Source: Plectrocnemia conspersa (Eukaryota > Arthropoda > Insecta > Trichoptera > Polycentropodidae). From it: DNA of 64,000 nucleotides. The stretch lies in contig VTFK01000002.1 of the NCBI GenBank assembly GCA_009617715.1, positions 2,418,001 to 2,482,000 of the forward strand. Direction: 5' to 3'. Below, in pieces: positions 14,301 through 26,450 of the stretch (position 1 is its first letter; each line of letters opens with the position of its first letter). The notes below the pieces were generated by a model. The model did not search any database. It was not told the origin of the DNA and was given only the letters and a program-made list of their open reading frames with translations. The translations under genes and the position numbers were made by a program.

Positions 14301-17300
14301 GATTATGCAGTTTTCTATCATGGGATTAATACTTTTAAATACAATAAAATTAAATATTATTTGTATTTAACACAAAAATAGATGATTATATTGTATACAA
14401 TTTATTTGGTAGCAAAAAAATCACATCAGATTTATTTTTTAGAGCAAAACCGACAGCACCACAAGGCCCGCCATATCAGAAGCACCCGAACGACATCATT
14501 TACGAGAAAGAAGCTATGGTAAATATTATCAATGCATTTTGATGAGACAATAGATCTCATGTCACAGCATAATATTTTTTTGCAATTAAATTGAAAACGC
14601 AACCTATTTCACATAATTCAAGATTGTTCACATCATAACACGTCATGACCCACGTGATTGTTTTTTTATAATATTTTCGATAACGATCTCAAGCTTATGT
14701 ACGTACATGCATAATAAGGCACACAAGAAGAGGCAAATTTGCATCCCGCATCCGCATCTGTAATTTATCTCCGTTGAAAAAATAATAAACCATTGTATTC
14801 TAAACTCGCGGTGCGTACTTTGGTTGAGTTTCACTTATACTTAACGCGCGGAACCGTTAAATGATTTATTTTTTTAAAGACGTGCGTTGCTTGTTTTGTG
14901 AAAATTTCAATAAAAGACTCACTGGTTTTGTGGTATACCATACACGCATATACTTTTGTTTTTTATATATATATTTCGTAGGCAGAGGGAATACAAAACC
15001 GGATTCTAAATGTAGGCTTCGCCCGACATGTGATGGCACTCACTATAATAGTAAAATATACACTGCTTTAACAGTATTTAAGGAATTAACGATCTAAGAA
15101 CTAACACAAAGGAAGTAATTATCAGCATAAAAAAGAATCTAAATTAGGTTAATAAACTATAATATAGCATTATATGAAATAAAAAAAAATGAAAATAATA
15201 TATATATATAATATTTTCTTTCACCGAAATATTGATAATAAAAATAAGAGTGGCACATTTTATATAAGCCTAATGCTCTCATTTTACTAACATAATTTAA
15301 TTTTTAACGGAGATTCAAAACAAGTAAGATTATTGTATCGCAAAATTATCCCTTTTCTGATTCATTTCGACACTAGAATTCCTTAGAAATGTATATCATT
15401 ATATTTTATTTTTTAATAATTATTCTACTTACAGTTTTATTATATATTTATTACAGTTTTTTAATAATTACATATATCTTTTTATTTTAGTTTAATATAT
15501 ATGTATGCTTAAGTTTCTAGCAACAAAAAAAAAAAAAACTGATAAATGTAATTTAATGGCTCAAACTTTTTTGAGACGTATGTTATAATAATAAAGTTAA
15601 AATTATCATAAAATTGTTCAAATATTACGATCTTATAAAATGAAATGTACGTTGATAAAAATATTTTTCTGTAATAAAAAGACAAGAATCAGAAATAGTA
15701 TTAATAGTATTAACACGATACTACTAACGCTGTATTACTACGGTGTTTGCAAATTTCTCACCGTAGTTTTGCTTCGATAGCATAAATTTAGTGAATCGTA
15801 AATACGATAACATTTATAAAAAAGTTTACGTTTCGTATTTTTATTACTATTATTCGCTACTTCGTATAATATAATCGTTAACCTACAAATATATAGAATA
15901 TATATTTATATATATTTGTAGGTTATTTATGTCATTTCCCATACAATACATATGTACGCTTCCTTCAACTAATAAAAAATAATTTTATAGTTTTTGCACA
16001 TTGTTTTAAGTCATTTATTTGAAAATACGTAAAGTAGCACGCCTAACCTCTCATCGGTTCTGTCACTACAAAACTATAAGGAAATGTTCTAGGCTAACCC
16101 ACTTAAAATTTAGCTTCCACCTTTGAGCCGGACAACGCACTAAAGTGCGGAAAAGTTGTAAGCACAGAATATTTCGACGAAGTTGTGAGTTTAATAAAAA
16201 GTAAAACGGTTGATTCTCTCACCGTGAACGAGCATAAAATTACCATTTTAACACTCAGACGTTGAAGGGGAGATCGATGGCGTGCTCTCTGTGCTCTGTT
16301 TGCCATCGAAAATTCACTGTTTTTTGCACTGAAATCATTTATAAATATCGAATGGGCCAAATTTATAATTAATAACTCTCACACGAGGGTCGAATCTGAG
16401 TTGGAATTAATGATCATGCTTATTATATTTTTTTTATTGTACGATTTCAGCTAAAAGCAGTCCAAAGACAGCAAGAGTTGAAACTGGCTCAGCAGTTACT
16501 TCGGCAGCAAGAAGGACAAAAAGCGGCAATTCAACAGCAACTGAACCAAGTGAGTTTTTTATTGTCATTTGCATATTTTAAATATTATTGCAATTTCAAG
16601 TAAAATGTAATTGTTATGGCTGTTTGCAAATTATCGTGAAAGTTCGTCAACATCGACACTGAGAAGACGTGTTCGTGTTTTGAAACGCTTCAGCATGATA
16701 ACAGTTCTAGAAATTGGATCTCTCTGTGTATTTCATTTTACTTTCAAAGCTGTAAATTTAATACTTGGATGCATTCACAGATGACGTCTCGTGCAATTTT
16801 TTTAAAAAGCGTAAATATGTTTTAATAAACGTCATAATATTACTTATTACAATAAAACACAAATTAGTATATTAATTAATATTCATAAAACATATATTAT
16901 TTATTAGGTTCGTGACATATGTCATTATTGATGATTTTTAAAAGTAAAAACACTTTAATCCGTAACACGTGCCTTTAAAGAAATCAAAACTTTTTCTTAA
17001 ATTCCTAAAAGCACAATATATTTATATAAAACCTGTTTTTTTAAATAACATTTTCAATTAAATTATTAAATTTATATTTATAATATAAACCGCTTTTAAA
17101 AATTTACGGTAAAGATATTGAAAAAATATCTTTCTCTGTAATTGAGGTTAATGATCAATTTACAAAGAATATTTATTTCTAAGGTAAATAATGGTGAACA
17201 AAATTATATTTAATTTTGACATTTTGCAGATTATTATTAATTGTTTTTTAAAAAAAAACAATATTTCTCATTGGTATTGATAACACTTTTATAGGTGCTA

Positions 17301-20300
17301 ATTAATTAAAAAAAATAAAAATCTTATGAAATTATATAAAAAAACATAAAAACACTGGTATAATAGCATCAATATGAGTTTAAGCTTTTATTTACTGATT
17401 TTAAGAATGTTTTTAACAGTAACTTTTATGCATATTTTAATATTGCTATTATCATTAAATAAAATAAAAATGCTTTTTATTGTACAGCAAACTTTTTTTT
17501 ACGAGATTCTAAATTTTTCTTAAAACCTTAAAATAATTATTATATTTTTAAATATGAGAAAACTAGATTTTATTTTAAAGTAGCAAATAATAATAATAAT
17601 TTAATTATATAGAACATATAGAGCAAAATAACATAAATAGTGATATTTGGAATTAAATGATATAAAAGTTATTTGCTTAATTTAATATACGTTTATTTAT
17701 ATTTTACATTAAGCAATAATATTGCAAAACAATTTAACAATTCACAAATAGTGATTTTAAATTATTTTAAATAAAAATTATGATTTTCAAACCTATTGCA
17801 GTTAAACTATCATTAATAATTTTATATTCAAGTTTTAAATCAACATTTAGCTATAAAAAATAAGTTTTGCTGTATATGCTTTTTTTCTGTTATCCGTTTT
17901 TGTTACATTTAGAAAAGGTAACGCGTAATCTTTATTTAACTTAATATTGATTTTGCTATGAGAGATATTAACCATCGTTATTTAATGTCATTTGAAATTA
18001 TTTAGATTGAGAATCATAACGGTTTTCTATTTTATCTAGATTTCTATGAGTTTGTATGAATCACATATTTTTCAAATATTTTCATTGCAAATAGAAATCG
18101 CATTTTTTTAACATTCCTATTTTTTATTCTTTGAATAATGAGATCAGCATAACCTACATATTAACCATTTTAATGTAATGTATGTATTTGCATTTACGTA
18201 TAATTCAACAAAGTTTTGTCTATGATTTCCCTCGAAGACATATTTTTCTTATAAATTAAAATGTGCATAAGAAAGAGTTACCTTTAAGTAAACGTAACGA
18301 CTCAATTTGCATATTATTATAGATCGCTTACGATTTCCATTCGTCAGTAACTTTTCAATAATATATTATGTTACCATTAAGAGATCGATCGTGCTTATAC
18401 TCTCTCTCTCGGTATTCGTGTCATAATTGGCAATGGATCTTGAATAAAATTATGAAAAATATTAATGTAGAATTGAACGTACGTATAATATTATAAATAA
18501 AGCACACTACTGTGTTACGTCTTGCGGTAAACAGTGCATTAAAATTATTCGTCGGATGCTGGCCGAGGAGAAATTACCCACATTCATTGAGATCAACTTG
18601 CATACATTAAACGCGGTAATTGCGGCCCTGGGGACACACAGGCCACGATATTCGTTGTAAACTTATTAATGTCAAAATGCTCTCATAATCCATATTATTG
18701 TCGGCATAGTTATAAAAATGTGTGTATACAACGACATGGTAATCGTTTAAAGGGTACAATTGAAACATCACGTTCAATAAAATAATTACACAAACTGTAA
18801 ATGCTACTACTACTAAGCATTGTGTATGTCAAATTGGTTCAAAGTTTTTTTTGTTGCCGCAATTGCGTGTATAAATGCCTGAAAATCTAATAAAAAAATA
18901 TGTGTTATAAGAGAAGCGTATTCAGGTCAAATATTGATATGGACAAATAAATTTTTATTTATAAAAAATTCTGTGTAATTAATTTATGTAGAACATTAAA
19001 TATCAAACCAAAATATTATTTTTAATATTATGTATCTATTAGGTTCAGTTGTAATGACAATCAATTTAATAATAATAATTGAAAAAAATGTATATATCAC
19101 TACAATTTTAACATAATAAAAAAAAGTCGTCTTAGTAAAATATATTTTTTAAAGTTAAAATGTTACAAAAATAATTATTTATTAAGTTTTATATATCAAT
19201 ACAACAATAATTTCTACAAATATAAAAAAAAGACTAAGCATATATGAATACGATTTAATTTTTAAGTAAAAACGCTGTCGTATAACAGTGGTTATACAAA
19301 TACATTGTTTAAATACATACACCTCTTTACATACTTAACAAAATAAGCAGCACTAAACAAATAAATAAACCTAATAATAAAATACACGCTCTTAAAAAAC
19401 TGTATAACAAAAAGACATATTTTGCTAGACATTTAAAATAATATTAAAAAAAAATATTTTTTTATTTAATTTGATATTATAGTGTTAAATGTTTTTTTTA
19501 TTTACTTGATAATATTATAACATAATTAATTAATGTAAAAGTCGTAAAATCTACTTTTAAAAAATGTTTTAAATAAACTACGATATCAAATTTTTTTTGA
19601 AAATAAATTCCCATTACTTATTCTTGAAATTTTACTTTAAAACTGTTTAATTGTTGGAGAGATTATTATAAAAAACTTCTTGTTGAGAAAATTGATTATA
19701 AAGACAAGAAAAATAATTTCTTTATTACACTATTCAAAATATTATGAATGAAATCTCTTCCAAACTTCATATTACACCTACACAAAAGCATAGAACAGAG
19801 TGCCCATTGTTCTTAAATTGTTTTCACACGATCTGTGTGTGAAAGTTGCATAAACGGTTAAATAACTGACCAAACACTGATAAGAAAAATGTTAAATAAT
19901 CTTGAAGAAGTTACAACATAACTTAACAGTACACACGTGAATAACAGTACAGTGCAAAAAATATTGTATAGAACATTTTTAATTTTTTACTAATGATAAT
20001 TTTTTTTAGGTAAGCAAAACCGGTATAGGAAGCCAGGAGGTAAATCCAGTATACGATCCATTCTATACGCCGATTCTTCAGAGGATCGATCAGATATTCG
20101 CCGGACTTGGAGTTCAAGATGAACCATGCCGTGAGAGATTAGTATGCTCGATGTACAAGAATCCGTCGATGTATTCGCCACATAGTAATTTACTGTCCAA
20201 CGAATTGAGCAGGTGAGCTAAATTTAATTTGTCTATTTAGACCATCGGACAAAAACAACAATTGACTGTTAAAGAATTGAAGATTTATTAAGTGCAATTT

Positions 20301-22562
20301 CTTCATTCGCTTTGTCTGTGGAGCGAAAAAGGTTAATGTGTTTGCAAATTTTTGCACACGAAATACTTTTTTTGAGGATTACTTTAATTAGAATTAGAAT
20401 TTATTTTAACATTGTTAAAGAAACAAATGTGTAAATTTTGATTGCAATTTAAAAACACAATAGAAAGTAAACTTTAACGGTATGTAACATGATGTGCGTT
20501 TTAGATATTTCATTGCGATTTATTGATATTTCTTTCGCTACAAATATGTTGATTCAAGTGGAAATTCCTATTTAGAAATGATCACCATGAATTTCATGTT
20601 GATTTTTATCTAAATGTAATTGATTTGTTTACGTGGAATGATAATTTGTTTCATTAGTTATACAGTAGATTGACAAAAAACATATTTGTTTATATAACAT
20701 AACGGAATGTGAAATTAATTACGAATTTGCAATAAATACTCTGGCACAATCTATTAACATATTAACAGTTAACGCATTTAATAAAAGTTACTAATAATTT
20801 TTGAATAAAAATAAATAATAATCAGGAAAAATAGTATTTCACTTTTTGATATTTATTTAATACATATTTTTTGTGTTTAAATTATATTAACTATTATTGT
20901 AGTTCTATTTTTTTTAACATCGAAGTTGTTTTTAAATTTAAATCAGTAAATACTATCAACTATTCAATATTTAACTGATATTATCCCTATTTTTATTTTT
21001 ATAAAGTAACCTACATTTTTAAATATTCTTGATTATATAAATAATATATGTTTTATTTTATGTCACAATATTATGGTTATAAAACTGTACTATATAATAG
21101 CTCAGAGCTATTATATAGTGCAGGTTTTTTTATATTATGTAAATATTAGTATAAAAAATATTATAAAAAAAAAAATATATATAATCAATATTATTACTTT
21201 TTTAAAAATACTCTCTGAAAATATGTTTTTCTACTTACTTTCCTAGTAACTTTAAAGGTAATAATATTTTTGAAACTAATTTTCTATTTGAACGAATATT
21301 AAACGCCGGTAATATATAACAAGTTTCTAATACTTAAAAAGCTTATAGTTCAAATGGGTTTATACGATTAGAAAATCCATAACTGATTCTTTAACCTAAA
21401 TCTGCACCTTGTACAATATTAAAATAATACAACATTACATATAATATATATCACTGTACAATAACAGTCATTAAAAAAAATATATAAGATTATATATAAT
21501 GTTCTTAAAATTTTTTTTTTATTTATTACTTATAATGATACTTATTAGTAAGGAGTCCAGACAAAAGGACGACAAAGAAGGATAAATTTTTTAAGAAGGT
21601 CGTCTGTTCACCACAATATTTAGCATTTCTTTACTTTGAAGATTAGATTTTAATTACTCATATTTATAATTAACTTTAATACTTTAAAAATTCAGAATTT
21701 TAGCTTACGTTATAAAAAAATTAACTTTACATTTAAGTATAATAAATATAATTTTATATCTCTGACAAAAATATTTTAATAATATATATTCAACCGATTT
21801 TTAATACACTTTTTTTTTATTAGGTTTTATTACTACTATAATAGATAACTAAGCAATTGCTTATTTTTAACAAATATCACAATTAAATTACTATCGCTTA
21901 AAACAAAGTAACTTAGTATTATACAATTCTTTTCATTTTAATATAATTTAAATGTGTCTTTAAATAGAACCAAATGTTAATTAACACTTCATAAAAATAT
22001 ATTACTATGTCTAAGTATAATTAAACATACAATTAGCTGCCATATTACTTCTAAGCAAATATTGTACTTTACCGCAATGTTTTACTGCCGCGTTGTGACC
22101 AGAATAACTTTATGACACATAAAATCTAAGGTACCACAAATGACACGTAAATTCTTCTCTAAAATTTCATTAGCTAAGCTGCGCTTCAATATATTAATGG
22201 TAAAATATCGGTCAGTAGGGTGAATTCCATTAACGGCGTTAGTTTTCTCTGCCTCTGTTTGTTTACCTCACTTCATTCACATCCACGCGTTCACACATAA
22301 ATAATATATATTATACAACACAATACATATCATAAAGACATTGTCACCATTAATCATTATTTATATATATTTAAGATTATTCAATAAAAAACTTTCTAAT
22401 TCAAATTTTTTTTTCAGAGATGCAGATGAATTGCAGAAACCGCCACCAGGAAGTACAGCAGCAATTAGATTCTTTAAATATGTCCAAGCAGCAAGAGACG
22501 GACAAGACAAGAGCGATTGTCTGCAGATTTATCAAAATTGTGCCATTAATACCGAATCCTAA
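5305..22562 (+). CDS. Osi17: Osiris family protein with long C-terminal extension, Osi17-like
   Basis: Nine exons join in phase to give 703 residues: 5305-6061, 7131-7358, 8801-9063, 9138-9298, 13284-13463, 14443-14518, 16451-16549, 20010-20212 and 22418-22562. The protein shows Osiris (DUF1676) hallmarks. There is a signal-like hydrophobic stretch (about residues 69-93), a cysteine pair C176-x7-C184, a charged linker, and a long hydrophobic/Lys block (about 336-393) that probably associates with membrane. A His-rich segment (394-416), a Gly/Pro/Ser/His segment (417-470) and a Gln-rich, probably coiled-coil exon (556-588) follow. The last two exons form a cysteine module (C628-x5-C634, C690-x6-C697) with RLVCSMY and RFFKYVQAARDGQ. 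Family knowledge places Osiris proteins in the secretory/endosomal system of cuticle-secreting cells. Length, tail and position before three further Osiris genes suggest Osi17; that symbol is inference. The start is ambiguous: Met69 (codon at 5509) would give a standard signal peptide, whereas Met1 adds a charged 68-residue N-terminus. Confidence 0.8.
6062..8800 (+). other. Introns 1-2 of the Osi17-like gene
   Basis: Intron 1 is 6062-7130 (CAG|GTAAAA donor, TTATCTTAG acceptor). Intron 2 is 7359-8800 (TTTA|GTAAGT donor, TTTTCTACAG acceptor). Both are phase 1 and hold only AT-rich sequence with no supportable exon, repeat family or RNA gene. Frames that read from the intron into exon 2 are artefacts. 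Confidence 0.7.
9299..13283 (+). other. Large intron 4 of the Osi17-like gene
   Basis: The intron runs from GA|GTGAGT to TTCGACAG|G and splits a Glu codon. Most of it is A/T low-complexity. Two zones are less AT-rich: about 9340-9580, where a 108-codon minus-strand frame is open but has no recognisable protein character, and about 10890-11400. Neither looks like an exon of this gene. Both could be intronic regulatory DNA. Confidence 0.55.
10890..11400. promoter_or_regulatory. Candidate intronic enhancer island
   Basis: Within intron 4, this stretch of roughly 500 bp is distinctly richer in G+C and CpG words (for example GGCCGACGATCGC) than the poly-A/T sequence on both sides. It carries stop codons in all frames over most of its length. 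A regulatory element is the simplest reading, but only composition and position support it. Confidence 0.25.
13955..14047 (+). repeat. Dispersed repeat, copy A
   Basis: Two sequence blocks, a TTTTGTCAAAAATGAGTTAT-type block followed by CTCGAAAACGGCTAGAA, recur in the same order and orientation at 53811-53875, about 40 kb away. The spacer between the blocks differs in length. This looks like a decayed copy of an interspersed element of unknown class. Confidence 0.45.
15880..15924. repeat. Perfect inverted repeat (15-bp arms)
   Basis: AACCTACAAATATAT is followed, after an AT-only spacer of 15 bp, by its exact reverse complement ending TTTGTAGGTT. It lies in intron 6 of the Osi17-like gene and could extrude or fold as an RNA hairpin in the pre-mRNA. 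A remnant of a small palindromic mobile element is an alternative. Confidence 0.6.
16020..16440. promoter_or_regulatory. Candidate intronic regulatory island (intron 6)
   Basis: This stretch is of higher complexity and richer in G+C than the intron around it, just before exon 7. An 85-codon minus-strand frame is open here but resembles no known domain. Position in a large intron of a developmentally regulated gene suggests conserved non-coding DNA. This is inference only. Confidence 0.25.
18200..18840. promoter_or_regulatory. Candidate intronic regulatory island (intron 7)
   Basis: About 600 bp of mixed-composition sequence stands out in the AT-rich 3.5-kb intron, including a GC-rich core at about 18555-18650 with GGCCGAGGAG and GCGGCCCTGGGG words. 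There is no open frame of note. It may be an enhancer or a conserved non-coding element. Confidence 0.25.
20213..22417 (+). other. Intron 8 of the Osi17-like gene
   Basis: The last intron runs from AGCAG|GTGAGC to a long poly-T acceptor TTTTTTTTCAG and splits an Arg codon (AG|A). It is AT-rich. It contains a near-perfect 31-bp palindrome at 21089-21119 and a modestly more complex zone at about 22070-22300. Nothing else was seen. Confidence 0.6.
21089..21119. repeat. 31-bp palindrome
   Basis: ACTATATAATAGCTC and its exact reverse complement are separated by a single base. Such a tight perfect palindrome in ordinary AT-rich DNA is unlikely to be stable or random. It may be the footprint of a mobile element or a recent template-switch event. 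Confidence 0.7.
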
Positions 22563-23226
22563 TGTATAATTTATTTTAGACTCTCTTAAGTATTTAAAAT
22601 TAAATGAACATTTCAACTTGCGACTGCTAAAAAAACGTTCTGTTTTTTAATTGCTAACTGAATCAAAATCTCATCAAAATTTGTTTAAATTAATAGCAAT
22701 GTGTCTATAAAGAGACACAAATTAAACTCTATCCAAGTTTCAAATCTCTTTTTACGTAAAATATTTTTAAAACATCATTATATTAACATATCTTTTAGAA
22801 AATTAAAAATTAGTATTACTTGTTGTATATATATTTATAATTATATTAATTTTTCAGTTAAATATACCAAATTTTTATATTATAATAATTTTATAGTGGC
22901 GTGCCAAGCACTATATTTACATTTTTATTATTTATTAACTTATTTATTACTAATATTTAGTTGTCAAATAGTCAGTTTGTAAAATTCACTGAGGGTTTGT
23001 GATTAGTTCTAATGATACGATGTTAAGTTTAACTTTTTAATTGTTTACTTTATTTATTTATTTATTGCACATATCGATTAATTATTCTTATACATAGATA
23101 TTGTTAGACTGAATTAAAATTATTGTATTTATTTAAATATTATTTATTTATATTAATTTTTCAATGGGCTATTTTTGTGTGCGATATGGGGATCTTGTAA
23201 ATATTTTATTTATTTTTAAGCATGTC

Positions 23227-23232
23227 AATAAA
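23227..23232 (+). terminator. Probable polyadenylation signal of the Osi17-like gene
   Basis: This is the first AATAAA on the plus strand after the stop codon at 22560-22562, followed within 30 bases by a T/GT-rich stretch. It would give a 3'UTR of about 0.68 kb. Non-canonical earlier signals cannot be excluded. Confidence 0.35.
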
Positions 23233-24827
23233 TCTAATTTTGTATAAAGTTGTTATTTTATTGAATATATGCTCTCTTCACGCACTATTATAAATATATT
23301 TATCTTTGTATAGTTCAACTTTTAATCAAATGCCAGTTTACCGTATACTTCTAATACTCTTATTTATAATTATAAATGTCGGTGTTTTCGTCAAAAAATT
23401 GTTTTAATTTTGTATTTATATTTTGTAAAAATATTGTTGTATAATATTATTTAAATAAAATTTAAAGTACATAATTAATATTTAATTTAAAAAATATTTC
23501 CAAAAAAAAAATATTCTACAAAATACTATAAAATGGTATAGATGAATGATAGATGCTGATATTTTTTTAATTACGGAATACTAGTATTAATGCAAATATA
23601 ATTTAGCTGATCTTTACACCTCGAATTAATTTTTTATTGTTACTTTCATAGATGTCTCTAAGTCATATATAATATAAAAATAATTGTTTAATATTGTACA
23701 CACATAAAAAAGTGATTCAATATATATTGATGACAATAATAAAGTAAATATGTTTTTTAATTACAATTTTAAAAATAATTTATTTGGCTTAAAAACATAT
23801 ACTACTCTCGTAGCTTTCCTAAACATCACATATTGACAATTCCAACACGAGTTAACAATGTTCACGTCCAGGATCTAATTTAAATTCTCTACAAGAAGTA
23901 GAAAGTGAAGTTGATATGAAGAATGTTACCGTAGAAAAATAACAACTAAATAAGAACAGTAATCTTTATATGTGGAATTACATATAATAATAACTAATTT
24001 TAATTTCATATATGTATGTTTGTAATTTTGTACACTTTTGTATGTAATGATCTAGTTATTGAAAAAAATTAGATTACCATTTTCTTTGTAGTTTTATATT
24101 TTTATATAAAATAATTAAATCCCGTATATTAAAGATACTAGTGAAATCGTTTTATATAAAACATAATAGAACTTTAAATAAAATAGTAAGTACACTTTTT
24201 TACAATTGCTGAATCATTACGTACAAAAGTTTATAAAATTACAAACAAACATACATATAAGAAATTATAATTAGTTGAATGATTTTATAACATTTTTTAT
24301 ATTTATATATAATATACTTAATTATAATTTTATTTTATTATAATTTTATTATTATACAGTTTTATTATTAGCCGTGCATTTTAATCATACTGCGTCACAT
24401 AGTCTCTAAGTCAGCTTGAAGATCGGGTTAAACTCTTGGAATTCAGATAAACGTTTAGCTGTCCTGATCGACGCGACAGTCAAAGGAACTGTTTTTCTTG
24501 CTTTTCGATGGTAAATACATAGCTTCTTTCGATGAAAGTTTAGCATAAGTCTCGTTTATTTCATTACTATAAGAGAATATGTGATTTTAGATGAAGTTTC
24601 TGACAGGGGCTCTAATAGGAAGTTTATAAATAAAGTAATTTGGTACAATTATTTTTCATAAAACATTTATTTTAAATATACAATATTAAAAAAAAAAATC
24701 ATAGAATCAAACGTTTGTGGATATAATTATTGAGAAAAAACTATAATATATAATACTTTTACAATTTATGTTAAAAAAAATAAAAAATAACGGGCTAAGT
24801 GCCAATTAATGAGTGCTGTTTTCGAGG

Positions 24828-24862
24828 ATTTTTTCAATCCTGAAAGTCGGGATTGAAAAAAA
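24828..24862. repeat. Inverted repeat with 13-bp arms
   Basis: ATTTTTTCAATCC and GGATTGAAAAAAAT flank an 8-base loop, and a second ATCCCGGGAATTTT word follows at about 24870. The cluster of related GGGATT/AATCCC words looks like the worn end of a small mobile element. Confidence 0.5.
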
Positions 24863-25889
24863 TTCGTAAAATCCCGGGAATTTTCATTGTTTTAATTGAA
24901 AAATATACACCTTAATTATTTTTACAAAATGGCTGCATACTCGAAATTTTTGTCATATTGTATTTCATATTTTTTATTATTTTTTTATAAAATGTTACAC
25001 TCAGTAATTGCACTTGAGATCTTTTTAATTTCATATAACATAAATCTTTGGTTTATCCAAGTTGACTATTATTACATCTGAGTTGATAAATATTTTTAGT
25101 CATTAATATGTGTTCTCTGTGATACTTGAGTTCGTAGCATTATTTAATTAAGATTTATAATTACGAATACTGAAGTAATCAAATACTCCTTCTTAATCCT
25201 CTTAATCGAGAAAGTACATAAACAGTTTTGAGGTATATTTATGTATTGATATTTTAATATTATCTGCTCATGATTCGAAGCATCTTTATTTAAGAAACTA
25301 AAATATAAGTGATCAAGTTGTGCGCTACGTATTTCTTATGTATAACTACTAAAGGGTGCTGTTTATTTCAATAATATAAATAATTTTGCAGAAATACTAA
25401 TTATTTATAATATACATGTTACTTGATCAATATTTTCATGTTTACAAATAGCTTTTAGCTAAATTTAATAAAAAATAAAAATTTAAAACCAAACGTTTGT
25501 GTTTGTAATTTAAAGGAAAAAATTAAAAAACCTACAAATTAAGCAAAAAAAATCAAGAAAAAAACAATAAATTTAGTGATAATTTGAGCACATTTTATTT
25601 CATTGGAGATCTAGAATTATTAGTAAGTTGTCTTTAGACTCTTAAAAAATATGCTTTAGCATTTTGTGGTAATTTAAATTTAATGTTTAATGTAACAAAA
25701 TTAATGGGTTAGTGTGATTTAGCGAGATATTTTTATAATATTTTCTCGTATGAAAATGACAGCGTTCTTTAATTATTGGTATTTGAAGGTTATTATGTAT
25801 TGTTTTATTATAATTATAAAAAGGTGTATTACATATTTTTTTCATCGCTTTGATTTGATTGACTTGTAATTAAAAAAAAATAGTATTAA

Positions 25890-26125
25890 TGGTGTTACTT
25901 TACACCGGACAGGGTGCTGTTGATAATCCAACTATTCTCGAGGAATACCAGTTGTGGATTCCAGAAAGTTTTCGATAATCACGATCGCGTCCTCTTCTGA
26001 TACCCGTTAGAACCACAACTTCCACACTAGCCGACTCGCCGATGGCTGTCGCCATTCAGCTCCTTAATACGCTGGCATTATACATTGATATATTTAATGT
26101 CGGCTACTTGGAGCTGGTCTGGTTT
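25890..26125. promoter_or_regulatory. Candidate distal regulatory element of the Osi18-like gene
   Basis: This roughly 230-bp mixed-composition island lies 0.75-1 kb upstream of the Osi18-like TATA box, between AT-rich flanks. It contains a 15-mer (25978-25992) that recurs exactly in an intron of the lipase gene at 52686-52700. An enhancer is plausible from position and composition only. Confidence 0.3.
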
Positions 26126-26402
26126 GTATTATTTTTTATTTTAAGATTCTCATAGTAAACTGTGAGATCACGATATATAAATTAATATTAAACATATTTT
26201 TATTTAATATTTATAAAGCAATTATATATAAAAAATGGCAGTTTAATCTTAATATCACCATTTCAATTAAAACGGCTATAATTTTAAAACTGTTTTTATA
26301 TATCTATTTTTTTTCTATTTATTTTTAAATGGATAGTTATAAAATTTAAAAATAATGTTATAAAAACGTTAAATGAAAGTTAAACATAGTTCACGAAACA
26401 TC

Positions 26403-26450
26403 GTAACGGTTACATATTTTCAAGCAGCTGTTATGCCCATTGTAACGGCG
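26403..26450. promoter_or_regulatory. Pair of Ovo/Shavenbaby-like motifs
   Basis: GTAACGGTTAC (26403-26413) is a near-palindromic site whose reverse complement contains ACCGTTAC, the core bound by Ovo/Shavenbaby zinc-finger factors. A second TGTAACGG lies at 26441-26448. Shavenbaby controls epidermal cuticle and trichome genes, so direct control of the neighbouring Osiris gene is a reasonable inference. Confidence 0.3.

Larger units (their letters stand above)
13464..20009 (+). other. Introns 5-7 of the Osi17-like gene
   Basis: Introns 13464-14442, 14519-16450 and 16550-20009 separate short exons (76, 99 and 203 bp). They are mainly AT-rich. Exceptions are higher-complexity zones at about 14640-14860, 16020-16440 and 18200-18840, inverted repeats at 15737-15767 and 15880-15924, and one copy of a dispersed repeat at 13955-14047. 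No additional exon could be supported. Confidence 0.55.

Noticed and set aside
16103..16360. 85-codon minus-strand frame in intron 6
   Set aside because: No recognisable domain and no flanking splice sites on that strand. Treated as possible regulatory DNA.
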